From contig DJHS01000020.1 of assembly GCA_002433235.1 (NCBI GenBank), positions 11,043 to 75,042 of the forward strand: DNA of 64,000 bases. The letters run 5' to 3'. Origin of the DNA: UBA6614 sp002433235 (lineage in GTDB: Bacteria > Verrucomicrobiota > Verrucomicrobiia > Limisphaerales > UBA1100). The notes under the pieces are model-generated. The model was not told the DNA's origin and searched no databases. It saw nothing but the letters and a program-made list of their open reading frames with translations. Shown one piece after another: positions 7,245 to 16,800 of this stretch (its first letter is position 1; every line of letters begins with the position of its first letter). The position numbers and the translations under genes were made by a program.

Positions 7245-7276
7245 CCCCTTCCGGTTTGCCGGGAGGGGCTTTTTTT
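7245..7276 (+). terminator. intrinsic terminator after porin
   Basis: CCCCTTCC (7245-7252) pairs with GGGAGGGG (7261-7268, one G-T pair) around an 8-base loop, followed by a run of seven T. It separates the porin from the convergent sirtuin gene. Confidence 0.8.
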
Positions 7277-7290
7277 GTGCTTGGTAAAAA

Positions 7291-8049
7291 CTAGGTTGAT
7301 GAACCTAGGACCGCTTCGACAGCGGGTGGAAAGTGGTCCTCGACGTTTCCGTGCAAACGCAAGGTGACTTCGGGGAATGTATCATGGTCGGTTTCGTCGC
7401 GGTTGAGGATGAGGTAAGGGGTGCCGCCCTCGGTGGCGGCCAAGGGGATGAGGTTTGCGGGACTGACGGAAAGGGTGGAGCCAAGGGCAATGACCAGATC
7501 GCAGGTCTGTGCCGCAGCGTGGGCGCGGGCCAGATCGGCTTCCCGCAGGCTTTGACCGAAGCTGATGGTCGCGGGCTTGAGCCATCCCCCGCATCCGCAG
7601 TGGGGCGGCTGGCGATCCTGCTTGAAGGACTCGAAGCTGGGCCCCGGTGGTTCGCGGTGGCCGCAGGTTTGGCACTCCACAAGACTGCCCGTGCCGTGAA
7701 TCTCAACGAGCTTATCCTCGCTCGTCCCGGCGGAGCGGTGGAGGCCGTCGACATTTTGGGTGACCACCATCTCCACTTTGCCGGATTTTTCAAGCTGGGC
7801 AACGGCGTGGTGGATACTGTTGGGCTGGGCGTTCCCGTGTTTTTCCCACATTTCCAGCTTGTATTCCCAGTACTCCACGCGGGACGCCTCGTGGGCCATG
7901 AAATCCTGATAATAAACAGGCTGCCGGGTTGTCCATAAGCCGCCGGTCCCCCTGAAGGCGGGAATGCCGCTGGGCGTGGAAATGCCGGCCCCGGTGAAGA
8001 TGAGCATTTGATTGGCGGTGTGGAGCCAGTCGGCAAGTGTCTTGGCCAT
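7291..8049 (-). CDS. cobB: NAD-dependent protein deacylase, Sir2 family
   Basis: A 252-residue sirtuin that removes acyl groups from lysines using NAD and so links metabolism to enzyme activity in the cytoplasm. The NAD-binding motifs are GAGISTPSGIPAFRG (about 20-34) and TQNVDGLH; the catalytic histidine is in VEIHGT. The zinc site has the first CxxC pair in CQTC and the second pair condensed to CGC in PHCGCGGWLKP. GSTLSVSPA is the C-terminal nucleotide-binding segment. The length matches bacterial CobB. It is a single gene, divergent from the giant secreted protein and convergent with the porin. Which acyl group it prefers cannot be told. Confidence 0.93.
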   Translation of the reverse strand: MAKTLADWLHTANQMLIFTGAGISTPSGIPAFRGTGGLWTTRQPVYYQDFMAHEASRVEYWEYKLEMWEKHGNAQPNSIHHAVAQLEKSGKVEMVVTQNVDGLHRSAGTSEDKLVEIHGTGSLVECQTCGHREPPGPSFESFKQDRQPPHCGCGGWLKPATISFGQSLREADLARAHAAAQTCDLVIALGSTLSVSPANLIPLAATEGGTPYLILNRDETDHDTFPEVTLRLHGNVEDHFPPAVEAVLGSST

Positions 8050-8204
8050 GGCCGGAGGATAGCGTGATGGGACTCTTTTTGCAGTGGCGCATTTGCGGGA
8101 GAGGCGTAGAATTTTGCCGTGGACCGGGGCATGGGCCGGGTTTTCACGTCGAACAGGGACGGCCTGCTGGCGACCCGAGCATTCATTTTAATCAACAGAC
8201 CATC

Positions 8205-11200
8205 ATGAAAAACACGACCCGCATTCTTTCCCTCTCTTTAATGTTCTCGCTGGGCTTGGTGGCCCGAGCCGGGGACATTGGGTTCATTGAGAAATTCGCC
8301 TTGGCGAAGGATCGCAAGGAGGTGCTGAAGCTGCTGATCCCCGGTACGCGCGACTTTTATTATTACCACGCGCTGGATGCGCAGTTGCGCGGCGACGGCG
8401 CGGAGGTGCGCCGGGTGGTGGCGCTGTGGATCAAGAGGCATGGACGGACGGCGCGGGTGAGGGAGATTCAAGACCGGCAGGCACTGTTGGATTATGGGAA
8501 CAATCCGGCGGCAACCATCGAGCACCTGAAGCGTGAGCTGGACTTGGGGTTCAACCACAGCCGGATTATCGAGGGCCAAAAGCCGAAGCATCCGACGGCG
8601 CTGGACCAGAAGTTGATCAGCTTCGAGGCGTTCTTGGCGAGGGCCTTTCGGTCGGGCGACTTGTCGGGCGTGGAGACGCGCGGGCTAGAAAGGCTGGATC
8701 ATGACGGACTGAATGCCACGCGCCTGCGCCATTTGCTTTCGCGGCTCCAAAGGCCGGATGTGTCCGGGTTGCCCCGGTTGATCATCAAGGACCTGCGCAA
8801 CAAGTACAGCCGCGGCTTTGGCCAGCATAACATTCACCGGCAACTGACGCATGATCAGATGGACGAACTGCTGCAACTGGAGCCCGGGCTGATCGACAAT
8901 TCAAATTTCATCCATGCCTACCTGACCAAACTGGCTCCATCAAACGACATCGACACGCGATTCGATCTGGAGGAACGGGGCAAGCACCTGAACCGGATTC
9001 ACCAGTTCACCCAGCGTTTGTCCGCCGCCCACAATTCGCTGAAGGCCAACGCCATGTTCAATCTTTTGCGATTCCAGCAAAGCCAAGGCAAACACGACCG
9101 CGCCCTGTTCATGCAATACCTTCGGCTTCCGCGACCGGTGGGTTATATCAACCCCAAGTACCGCGAGGCACTTTTAAAGCGGCCCGGCAATGCGGACGTG
9201 AACCTGAATGCGGATTATCGCCAAGTGACCGGTCTTCCGCCCATCGGCCCGGATGAGCGGCTGGTGCGCGATTTTTTCCTGCACTTCTTCAAGGGCGACG
9301 CGGACTTCAACCAGTACCTGCCGGTGGTGCGGGACACCTACCTGAAGGCGCTCTTTGCGGAGGCCAAGCTGGTGAATGGAGTGGGCGATGCGGAGCGCTG
9401 GTACTCCATGTTGTCCTCCAGTCAGGTGCAGGCACTGCGCGAACGCATTGACCTGGACTTCTCGGCGGTGAACAAGGTCTTTTATCCCGCGCAAGCCCCC
9501 GTGTCGCTACGGGTCAACGTGAAGAACGTCAAGCAGCTCATTGTGCGTGTGTTCGAGATCAACACCTTCAACTATTACACGCGCAACCTAAAGCTCATCG
9601 ATACGGCCATCAATCTGGACGGCTTGGCGCCGACGCGTGAACAGGTTTTTAAGTACGACGAGGCTCCACTTCGACGCGTGGAGCGCAAGTTTGATTTTCC
9701 CGAGTTGAAGGAACGTGGTGTGTATGTGGTGGAGTTGATTGGCAATGGCCGCAGCAGCCGCGCGTTGATCACCAAGGGCAGCTTGCGGATGCTGCGCGCG
9801 GTGGGCCCGGCGGGGCACGAATTTCGGGTGCTGGATGAGGACAGCAAGCCTTGCCCGGCGGCCACGTTGTGGCTCGCCGGCCAAGAGTACAAGCCCGGGG
9901 AGGACGGTGCCATCATCGTGCCCTTCACCAATCGCCCGGGCAAACAGGCGGTGGTGCTGCGCCACGGAAGCTTCAGTGCCTTGTCCACCTTTCATCACAG
10001 GGGGGAAACCTACAAACTGGATGCCGGCCTGTACGTTGACCGCGAAGCCTTGGTGAAAGGCGCCCAAGCCCAAGTAGTTGTGCGCCCGGTGTTGCGGCTG
10101 AACGGACAACCAGTGTCGTTGAAAGTTCTTGAGGATGTGCGCTTGGTCATCTTGTCCACTGACCACAAGGGCGTTCCGACGATGCTGGAAGTGCCCGTGC
10201 CGGAGATCCCCGATGGCGAGGCGTTCGTTCATAATTTTACTGTGCCGAACAAGCTTTCACAGCTCCAGTTCCGGCTCAAGGCGCGCGTGGAAAATCTGGC
10301 GGCCGGCAGCAAGCAGGAGCTTTCTGATGCGGCTACGATTTCGCTGAACCAGATCGACAAGACCCTGAAGGTGGACAATGTGCATCTCGCGCGGGTCGAT
10401 GGCGGCTATGTACTTGATGTCCTGGGTAAGAATGGCGAGGCCAAGCCGGATCGCGCCGTGGTGGTGCAGCTCAAGCATCGGGACTTCACCGGCGCACATT
10501 CCGTGAGGCTGAAGAGCGGTCCCTCCGGCCGTGTTCGTCTGGGAGCCTTGAAGGACATCCAGTGGATCAACGTGAGCCACTACGATGGCACCGCGTATCG
10601 CTGGGAGATTGCGCTGCCCCGCCACGGGCGCATTGCGCAGCCATCGGTGATCCATGCCGCGGCGGGCGATCGCGTGCAGGTGGCATTGCCGGGGATGTTG
10701 GACAACGCAGCCAAGGGTGCCACTTATTCATTGCTGGAAATGCGCGGCAACACAGTGACGGCTGACCACGTGAAGGCCGGCTCCTTCCGCGATGGCTTTC
10801 TGGAAATCAGTGACCTGCCAGCGGGCGACTATCGCCTGTACCTCAAGGAGACCGGCGAAGCCATCAGCCTGCGCGTGACTGATGGCGAGCGCCGCGACGG
10901 CCATGTGCTTTCATCCAACCGCATTCTGGAACGGCGTGTGTTGCGGCCGCTGCAAATCAGTGACCTGATGGTGGGCCGCCAAGGTGCCGTGGTGCGTCTG
11001 CGCAACGTAACCCCGTTCACGCGCCTGCATGTGATCGCCACCCGGTTTGAACCGCGTTATGAGGCTTACTCTGCGCTGGATATTGGTGGTGTGCCCGCGC
11101 CGGGCATGCAGGATGTTGCTCTTCCGCGATCGTTGTATGTCCAAGAGCGCGACATTGGCGAAGAGTACCGCTACATCTTGGATCGCAAGTATGCGAAGAA

Positions 11201-14200
11201 GTATCCGGGCAACATGCTCGAGCGGCCCGGCTTGCTGCTCAACCCTTGGGCGATTCGTGATACCAACACGGGCCGGCAGGATGCGGCCGCGGGCGAGGAA
11301 TACAAGCGGTTGCAGGAGGCGTTGCGGAATCCAACGTCGGATCAATATTACCGTCCGGCATCCAATCCCGCGCCCGGCAGCTTGGGCGATTTTTCCTCTC
11401 TGGATTTTCTGGCGCACAGTTCGGTGTTGCTGGCCAACCTCAAGCCCAACAAGGAGGGCATGGTGGAGGTAGGTCTGGACAAGCTTAACGGACAGCAGCA
11501 GTTGCTGTTCGTGGCGGTGGACCCGCTCAACACGGTCACGCGGCCGGTGGTGTTGCAGGCTTCTGAATTGGCTCGGCGGGAGAACCGGATGATCCAGAGC
11601 CTGGATGTTGCCAAGGCGCATTCGGAGCAGAAGCTGTTCACCGTGGTGAAGAAAGGCGGGCGGCTGGATGTGCAGGACATCACCACCAGCGATGTGAAAC
11701 TCTACGACTCGTTGCAGAAGGCCTACCTGCTCATGGTGACTCTGAGCAATAATCCCACGCTGACGGAGTTCAGTTTCGTGCTCGAATGGCCCGGACTGAA
11801 GCCGGAGGAAAAGCAGGAGAAGTATTCCAAGTACGCCTGCCACGAGTTGAATTTTTTCCTGTTCCACAAGGATCCGGAATTCTTCAACGAGGTCATCAAG
11901 CCATACCTTGCGAACAAGAATGACAAGACGTTCATGGACGAATGGCTGCTGGGCCACAAGCTGGACAAGTATCTGGAGCCGTTTGCATTTTCGCAGTTGA
12001 ACGACGTGGAGAAAATCCTATTGGCCCGTAAAGGCTCGGCAGAGCTGGAGAAGATGCGCCGGTACATTCAGGACAAGGCAGACTTGATTGTCCCGAATCC
12101 CGAGCGATTCAACCGCTTGTTTGACACGGCGATCAAAAGTTCCGCGTTGGAGGAGAAGGATGAACTGGGTCTCAAGGACGGAAAGAGACAAGCGTTGAAC
12201 CGTTTCAAGGATCGCTTGGAACGGGCCACGGTTAATCGCGCTGGAGGGAAGGACAAGCAGGACATGGCTCAGCAGCAAGGGCAGGGCCAAGGGCAGGGGG
12301 AAGGGGCTGGTCGAGGGCCGGGATTCGGAGCACCCGCCGATGCCAACCTGCGGCCCGCCGCCGCGCCAAAGCCCGCCCAGCCGGCGCGCCCCGGCGAGTT
12401 CTCCAACAACGCCAACAGCCTGAAAAAGGCGGCGGAGAAAGCGGAGGAGCTAGAGCAGATGTCCAAAGAGTTGCAGTTGCGAGGCCGGGCCCGCGATTTA
12501 AAGGAAGGCAACCAGCAGTTACGTTTGGCTGACCGGGAAGATGCTGATTACGCGAGGAACTTTGACTCCGAGGCGGGCTACTTTGGCCGGCGCCTAGAGG
12601 AACGGAAAGCCGTACGGCAATTTTTTCGCAAGCTGCCCCCCACCAAGGAATGGGCGGAGAACAATTACTACAAGCTGCCCATCGCCCAGCAGAATAGCGG
12701 GCTGATCCAGGTGAATGCGTTCTGGAACGATTATGCCGACGCGCCCGCGGATGAGCCGTTCTTCTCCGGAAACTTCATTTACACCACCGGCAATTTTGCC
12801 GAGATGATGCTGGCCTTGGCCGTGCTCGATCTTCCCTTTGAGGCCCCCAAGCACATGGCTCGGACGCGGGAGCGTTCCTTCCAGTTGACCGCGGGTGATC
12901 ACTTGGTGGTTTGTCACCAGGAAATCCGGCCTACCGAGCCGCAGAAGAAGGGGCCGAAGATTTTGCTCAGCCAGAATTTTTACCGCGCCGATTCCCGCTA
13001 TCGGCACGTCGGCAACGAGCGCCTCGATAATTTTGTGGACGATGAGTTCTTGAAGCAGATGGCTTACGGCTGCCAAGTGGTTATCACCAACCCCACCTCG
13101 TCACCGCAGAAGTTCCGGCTGCTTGTGCAGGTGCCGGAAGGCGCCATTCCGCTTCAGGGCGGGTTTTATTCCGAGGGCCGGCCCATCCGGTTGGAGCCCT
13201 ATTCCACCACGACATTCGATTACTACTTCTACTTCCCCGAAGCCGGCAAATACGCCATTTACCCCGTGCAGGTGGCCAGCACCCGCGGGCATGTGGCTGC
13301 CGCGGAGGACTTCAGCTTCGATGTCGTCAATGAGCTCAGCCGGAAGGACAAGTCTTCCTGGGCTTGGATTTCCCAGAACGGCACCGAAGGAGACGTGATC
13401 AAGTATCTGCGCGATCACAACCTCAACCGGCTGGATCTCAACCTTATCGCCTTTCGGCTTCGGAATCCCAACGAAGGCGGCGGTGGGCGTGATTTTTACA
13501 ACCGTCTCATGAAGCATTTGGACGATCGTTTCACCTACCATCACACGCTTTGGTCCTACTCCCTTTACCATCGGGACGGGGAGCGCATGGGTGAATACTT
13601 GGAGCGTTCCCCCATGGCGGGCCGCGTGGGGCTGTATCTGGTGAGTCCCCTGCTGACCATCAATCCCGTGGAGCGCAAGTGGCATCAGCACCTGGAGTAC
13701 AAGCCGCTGGTCAATGCCCGCGCTCATCAGTTGGGCCAGACGCGCAAGATTCTCAACGACGCCTTCCACGCCCAGTACAACGATTTCTTGCAGGTGTTAA
13801 AATACCACAAGGCCATCAACCCGGGGGATCTTCTGGGCGTGACCTACTACCTGCTTCTGCAAGACCGCGTTGGGGAGGCGCTGGATGCCTTCGGCCGCGT
13901 TTCCGCCGACCAGATTCATGAGAAGCTGCAATACGACTACCTCAGCGCCTATCTGGCCCTCTATCAGGGCGACCTCAAGCGTGCGCGACAACTGGCCAAG
14001 GCGCACGCCCAGCACCCCGTTGACCGGTGGCGCAACTTGTTTGCCGTGGTCACCAGTCAGCTCGACGAGATTGAGGGCAAGGCCGGCGTCTTGGTCGACA
14101 AGGATAATCGGCAGCAAAAACAGGATCAGCTCGCCGCCACTCAGGCCAGCTACGAGTTCAAGGTTGAGGATCGGCAGGTGCAGATCAGCTATCAAAATGT

Positions 14201-14717
14201 TGAGAGCATCACGGTCAACTACTACCCCATGGACGTTGAGTTGCTTTTTAGCCGCAAGCCGTTCCTCAAGGACGACACCGAGCACTTTACTTACATCGTG
14301 CCCAATACCGTGGAGTCCATTGAACTACCTGCCAAGAAAACCGCCCATACATTCACCATTCCCAAGCAGTTCCACAGCAGCAACGTGATGGTTGAAATCG
14401 TCGCCAATGGCATTCGCAAGAGTCAGGCCTACTACGCCAACACCTTGGCCCTGCAGATGATTGAGAATTACGGTCAGGTTCGCGTTACCGACCAGGCCTC
14501 TGGCAAACCCCTGCCAAAGACCTACGTGAAGGTCTACGGCAAGCTCGCCAATGGCCAGGTTCGTTTTTACAAGGATGGCTACACGGATCTGCGTGGGCGG
14601 TTTGACTACGTCAGTTTGAACACCGGCGAACTCGACAATGTGCAGCAGTTTGCCATTCTCGTCCTCAACGAGAAACAGGGCGCATTGATCCGCGAAGCGC
14701 GGCCCCCAAAGCAGTAG
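8205..14717 (+). CDS. giant secreted protein (2170 aa), alpha-2-macroglobulin-like beta domains
   Basis: A 2170-residue exported protein that I cannot assign to a characterised family. I start at MKNTTRILSLSLMF because it begins a clear signal peptide (to ARA, about residue 22); the frame is open to 8037 but that part is not signal-like. About 25-410 is helical, TPR-like. About 415-1080 is a string of beta-sandwich segments of the MG type found in alpha-2-macroglobulins (VFYPAQAPVSLRVNVKN, KERGVYVVELIGNG), yet no CxEQ thioester motif occurs. A Gln/Gly linker lies near 1353-1400, followed by a Glu-rich coiled coil, more beta domains, a second TPR-like part (about 1750-1960), and a C-terminal carboxypeptidase-regulatory-like fold (QVRVTDQASGKPLPKTYVKV). 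No membrane anchor follows the signal. It appears to be a single-gene unit. Confidence 0.75.
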   Translation: MKNTTRILSLSLMFSLGLVARAGDIGFIEKFALAKDRKEVLKLLIPGTRDFYYYHALDAQLRGDGAEVRRVVALWIKRHGRTARVREIQDRQALLDYGNNPAATIEHLKRELDLGFNHSRIIEGQKPKHPTALDQKLISFEAFLARAFRSGDLSGVETRGLERLDHDGLNATRLRHLLSRLQRPDVSGLPRLIIKDLRNKYSRGFGQHNIHRQLTHDQMDELLQLEPGLIDNSNFIHAYLTKLAPSNDIDTRFDLEERGKHLNRIHQFTQRLSAAHNSLKANAMFNLLRFQQSQGKHDRALFMQYLRLPRPVGYINPKYREALLKRPGNADVNLNADYRQVTGLPPIGPDERLVRDFFLHFFKGDADFNQYLPVVRDTYLKALFAEAKLVNGVGDAERWYSMLSSSQVQALRERIDLDFSAVNKVFYPAQAPVSLRVNVKNVKQLIVRVFEINTFNYYTRNLKLIDTAINLDGLAPTREQVFKYDEAPLRRVERKFDFPELKERGVYVVELIGNGRSSRALITKGSLRMLRAVGPAGHEFRVLDEDSKPCPAATLWLAGQEYKPGEDGAIIVPFTNRPGKQAVVLRHGSFSALSTFHHRGETYKLDAGLYVDREALVKGAQAQVVVRPVLRLNGQPVSLKVLEDVRLVILSTDHKGVPTMLEVPVPEIPDGEAFVHNFTVPNKLSQLQFRLKARVENLAAGSKQELSDAATISLNQIDKTLKVDNVHLARVDGGYVLDVLGKNGEAKPDRAVVVQLKHRDFTGAHSVRLKSGPSGRVRLGALKDIQWINVSHYDGTAYRWEIALPRHGRIAQPSVIHAAAGDRVQVALPGMLDNAAKGATYSLLEMRGNTVTADHVKAGSFRDGFLEISDLPAGDYRLYLKETGEAISLRVTDGERRDGHVLSSNRILERRVLRPLQISDLMVGRQGAVVRLRNVTPFTRLHVIATRFEPRYEAYSALDIGGVPAPGMQDVALPRSLYVQERDIGEEYRYILDRKYAKKYPGNMLERPGLLLNPWAIRDTNTGRQDAAAGEEYKRLQEALRNPTSDQYYRPASNPAPGSLGDFSSLDFLAHSSVLLANLKPNKEGMVEVGLDKLNGQQQLLFVAVDPLNTVTRPVVLQASELARRENRMIQSLDVAKAHSEQKLFTVVKKGGRLDVQDITTSDVKLYDSLQKAYLLMVTLSNNPTLTEFSFVLEWPGLKPEEKQEKYSKYACHELNFFLFHKDPEFFNEVIKPYLANKNDKTFMDEWLLGHKLDKYLEPFAFSQLNDVEKILLARKGSAELEKMRRYIQDKADLIVPNPERFNRLFDTAIKSSALEEKDELGLKDGKRQALNRFKDRLERATVNRAGGKDKQDMAQQQGQGQGQGEGAGRGPGFGAPADANLRPAAAPKPAQPARPGEFSNNANSLKKAAEKAEELEQMSKELQLRGRARDLKEGNQQLRLADREDADYARNFDSEAGYFGRRLEERKAVRQFFRKLPPTKEWAENNYYKLPIAQQNSGLIQVNAFWNDYADAPADEPFFSGNFIYTTGNFAEMMLALAVLDLPFEAPKHMARTRERSFQLTAGDHLVVCHQEIRPTEPQKKGPKILLSQNFYRADSRYRHVGNERLDNFVDDEFLKQMAYGCQVVITNPTSSPQKFRLLVQVPEGAIPLQGGFYSEGRPIRLEPYSTTTFDYYFYFPEAGKYAIYPVQVASTRGHVAAAEDFSFDVVNELSRKDKSSWAWISQNGTEGDVIKYLRDHNLNRLDLNLIAFRLRNPNEGGGGRDFYNRLMKHLDDRFTYHHTLWSYSLYHRDGERMGEYLERSPMAGRVGLYLVSPLLTINPVERKWHQHLEYKPLVNARAHQLGQTRKILNDAFHAQYNDFLQVLKYHKAINPGDLLGVTYYLLLQDRVGEALDAFGRVSADQIHEKLQYDYLSAYLALYQGDLKRARQLAKAHAQHPVDRWRNLFAVVTSQLDEIEGKAGVLVDKDNRQQKQDQLAATQASYEFKVEDRQVQISYQNVESITVNYYPMDVELLFSRKPFLKDDTEHFTYIVPNTVESIELPAKKTAHTFTIPKQFHSSNVMVEIVANGIRKSQAYYANTLALQMIENYGQVRVTDQASGKPLPKTYVKVYGKLANGQVRFYKDGYTDLRGRFDYVSLNTGELDNVQQFAILVLNEKQGALIREARPPKQ

Positions 14718-14731
14718 GCAACAGTGTTAGG

Positions 14732-15823
14732 TTAACCCGCTTGAATCCCGACGGCATCGGCTACCGAGTCGATGCCGTTCTGGTCCATGAGTGTTCTCAA
14801 ACCGCGGACGATGTCCTTGGCAATGCCGGGCCCTTCATAGACCAGCCCCGTGTAGACTTGGACCAATGCCGCACCAGCGGTGATCTTTTCCCAAGCGTCG
14901 ACCGCGTTAAACACACCGCCCACGCCAATCACGGGCAAGGCACCCTTGGTCTGCCGGTGGATATGGCGGATGATCTCCGTGCTTCTTTCCCGCAGCGGTG
15001 CACCGCTGAGTCCTCCCACTTCACCGTAAATTTTGCGACACTTGGAATGGCTTGTTTCCGGCCGTGCAATCGTGGTGTTGGTGGCAACAATGCCGGCCAG
15101 CTTTCGTGAGATCGCCAGATCCAACACATCGTCAATTGCATTAAAGGACAGGTCGGGAGCCACCTTTACAAGCAGCGGTTTTTCCGAATCAACCTCGCGC
15201 AGTGCGGAGATGATTTCATCGAGTGCCGCCTTGTCCTGCAGTTGGCGCAGGTTGGGCGTGTTGGGTGAACTGACATTGATGACAAAAAAGCCTGCGTGCT
15301 TCCGGAGTACCCGGAAGGAGTGGGCGTAATCCTCGGGAGCTTCTTCCAAGGGCGTGACCTTGGATTTCCCGAGGTTGATGCCAACGGGATGGGAGGGCCA
15401 ACGGCCGGCAGCCCGCCAGTCAGCCAGCGTTTTGGCCATGGCTTCCGCACCAGGATTGTTGAACCCCATTCGGTTGACCAACGCGCGATCGGCCACGGCG
15501 CGAAACATTCGGGGCATGTCATTGCCTGGCTGCGAGTAGCGCGTCACGCCGCCCAATTCAGCAAATCCAAATCCAAGCCGCTGCCAAAGTGGTGCCGCCG
15601 CCGCCGCCTTGTCCATTCCGGCGGCAAGCCCTACGGGATTGGGAAAGCGAAGTCCAAGGCATTCCACGGGCATGGGAGGCGCGCCATAAAAGTTTTCCGC
15701 GAGGTCCGCCATCATGGCGCCGCGGGATACCCAGGCCATGCCGCGCAACACGCGGTTGTGGGCCGCCTCGGAATCCTGTAGAAAAAGCAGCGGTCGCAAC
15801 AGCCGCCGGTAACACCATCCCAT
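14732..15823 (-). CDS. pyrD: dihydroorotate dehydrogenase (quinone), class 2
   Basis: Catalyses dihydroorotate to orotate, the fourth step of pyrimidine synthesis, passing electrons to membrane quinone. The 363-residue protein has the class 2 N-terminal membrane-association helix (MGWCYRRLLRPLLF), FMN-binding PVGLAAGMDK, the active-site strand NVSSPNTPNLRQLQ with the catalytic serine just before it, the lysine strand LLVKVAPDL, and the phosphate-binding end VIGVGGVFN and VQVYTGLVYEGPG. I start at the ATG at 15823; a TTG start at 15886 would add 21 residues of uncertain value. It is divergent from the PII gene and convergent with the giant protein gene. No other pyr gene is nearby. Confidence 0.93.
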   Translation of the reverse strand: MGWCYRRLLRPLLFLQDSEAAHNRVLRGMAWVSRGAMMADLAENFYGAPPMPVECLGLRFPNPVGLAAGMDKAAAAAPLWQRLGFGFAELGGVTRYSQPGNDMPRMFRAVADRALVNRMGFNNPGAEAMAKTLADWRAAGRWPSHPVGINLGKSKVTPLEEAPEDYAHSFRVLRKHAGFFVINVSSPNTPNLRQLQDKAALDEIISALREVDSEKPLLVKVAPDLSFNAIDDVLDLAISRKLAGIVATNTTIARPETSHSKCRKIYGEVGGLSGAPLRERSTEIIRHIHRQTKGALPVIGVGGVFNAVDAWEKITAGAALVQVYTGLVYEGPGIAKDIVRGLRTLMDQNGIDSVADAVGIQAG

Positions 15824-15934
15824 GGGGCATGAGTCAACCAGTGCGGACAGGCCGCTGTCCAGCACTTTGGGCGACTGGCAAGGCAAAAGCGTGGCAGTGG
15901 CAAAATTTTTTTGTGTTAAAAAATCAATTCCAGG

Positions 15935-15962
15935 TTTACAGCCTGCCGTTGATTGCTAGGAT
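15935..15962 (+). promoter_or_regulatory. candidate sigma70 promoter for the PII gene
   Basis: TTTACA (15935-15940) and TAGGAT (15957-15962) are spaced by 16 bases, 23 bases before the chosen PII start. Use of this promoter would exclude the upstream in-frame ATG at 15961. No sigma54 -24/-12 pattern is visible, so classic NtrC control is not supported. Confidence 0.4.
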
Positions 15963-15984
15963 GGCCCCGCAACCCAACCCGCTA

Positions 15985-16323
15985 ATGAAGCGCATCGATG
16001 CCATCGTTAAACCGTTTAAACTCGACGACGTGAAGAACGCGCTGTCCGAGTTGGGCATCGAGGGACTGACAGTGACCGAGGTGAAAGGCTTTGGTCGCCA
16101 AAAGGGCCACACCGAGATTTATCGGGGGAGCGAGTACACCGTGGATTTCCTGCCAAAGCTGAAGCTGGAAATTGTGGTGGCCGATTCCCGCTGCGAGGAA
16201 GTGGTGACCGCCATCACGGCGGCCGCCCAGACCGGCAAGATTGGTGACGGCAAAATTTTCGTCAGTTCCATTGAAAGCGCGCTGCGCATTCGCACCGGTG
16301 AAACCGGTGAGGATGCAGTGTAA
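15985..16323 (+). CDS. glnB: nitrogen regulatory protein PII
   Basis: A 112-residue PII signal protein, which binds ATP/ADP and 2-oxoglutarate and adjusts nitrogen-metabolism targets. The start MKRIDAIVKPFKLDDVK is canonical; an ATG at 15961 lies within the candidate promoter. The T loop is intact: GRQKGHTEIYRGSEYTVDFLPK with the tyrosine at position 51, the uridylylation site, and the B loop TGKIGDGKIFV near 82-92. The C terminus (RIRTGETGEDAV) is standard. Unlike most glnK genes it is not next to amtB, and glnD and glnA are not here, so it is more likely a GlnB-type stand-alone regulator. Confidence 0.93.
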   Translation: MKRIDAIVKPFKLDDVKNALSELGIEGLTVTEVKGFGRQKGHTEIYRGSEYTVDFLPKLKLEIVVADSRCEEVVTAITAAAQTGKIGDGKIFVSSIESALRIRTGETGEDAV

Positions 16324-16800
16324 CTTTTTAAAGTCAAATCATTGGCGGCCGGTTGTCATTGGACCGAAGACATGTTGACCGTGCCACACAACCTGCAGGA
16401 TCATGCGGGCCGCGCCCTGTTACGTTGGGGGGCGGACGCTCGGCGGTCTTCGATGAATTTAAAGCCAGATCTTTCCAGCGCCGCCGGCTGTGTTTTAACA
16501 GCCCGCCGGGCGTGTGAAGAACTGGTGAACAACCCGGAATATGTTGAACTCGATGGAGCACATTTCATCCCCTACATATTCCCGCGCGTCCCGGAAGGCT
16601 TGTCGTTAAGACAGTGTTTCGGCGGTGCCCCAAGGCGGAGCGGAATTCTCCAAGGGTCTTCGGATCCTACCGTGGATGGATTTTGAGTGAAGCGGAGGGA
16701 GACGGTTTCGGCCGTCGCAAGAGGTCGCCACGGCAGGCTGTGGGCTGTCGGTGGCGAGCTGGAACAGGACGAAAATTTAAAAAAGAGAATATTGCCCAAC
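16324..16800. other. region between PII gene and dnaA
   Basis: About 480 bases. I see a GGCTGT...ACAGCC inverted repeat near 16486-16503 without a T tract, and no DnaA-box cluster (no TTATNCACA), so this does not look like an origin. A rightward open frame of 114 codons (16342-16686) has no ribosome site and no recognisable motif. The frame upstream of dnaA is open from 16687 but that part is not conserved in type, and I treat it as the dnaA leader. Confidence 0.45.

Noticed and set aside
8037..8204. Upstream extension of the giant protein
   Set aside because: The frame is open but the residues are not signal-like and overlap the divergent sirtuin start; the clear signal peptide begins at 8205.
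16342..16686. 114-codon rightward frame between glnB and dnaA
   Set aside because: No ribosome site, no motif, and the composition is not clearly coding; I treat it as noncoding leader sequence.
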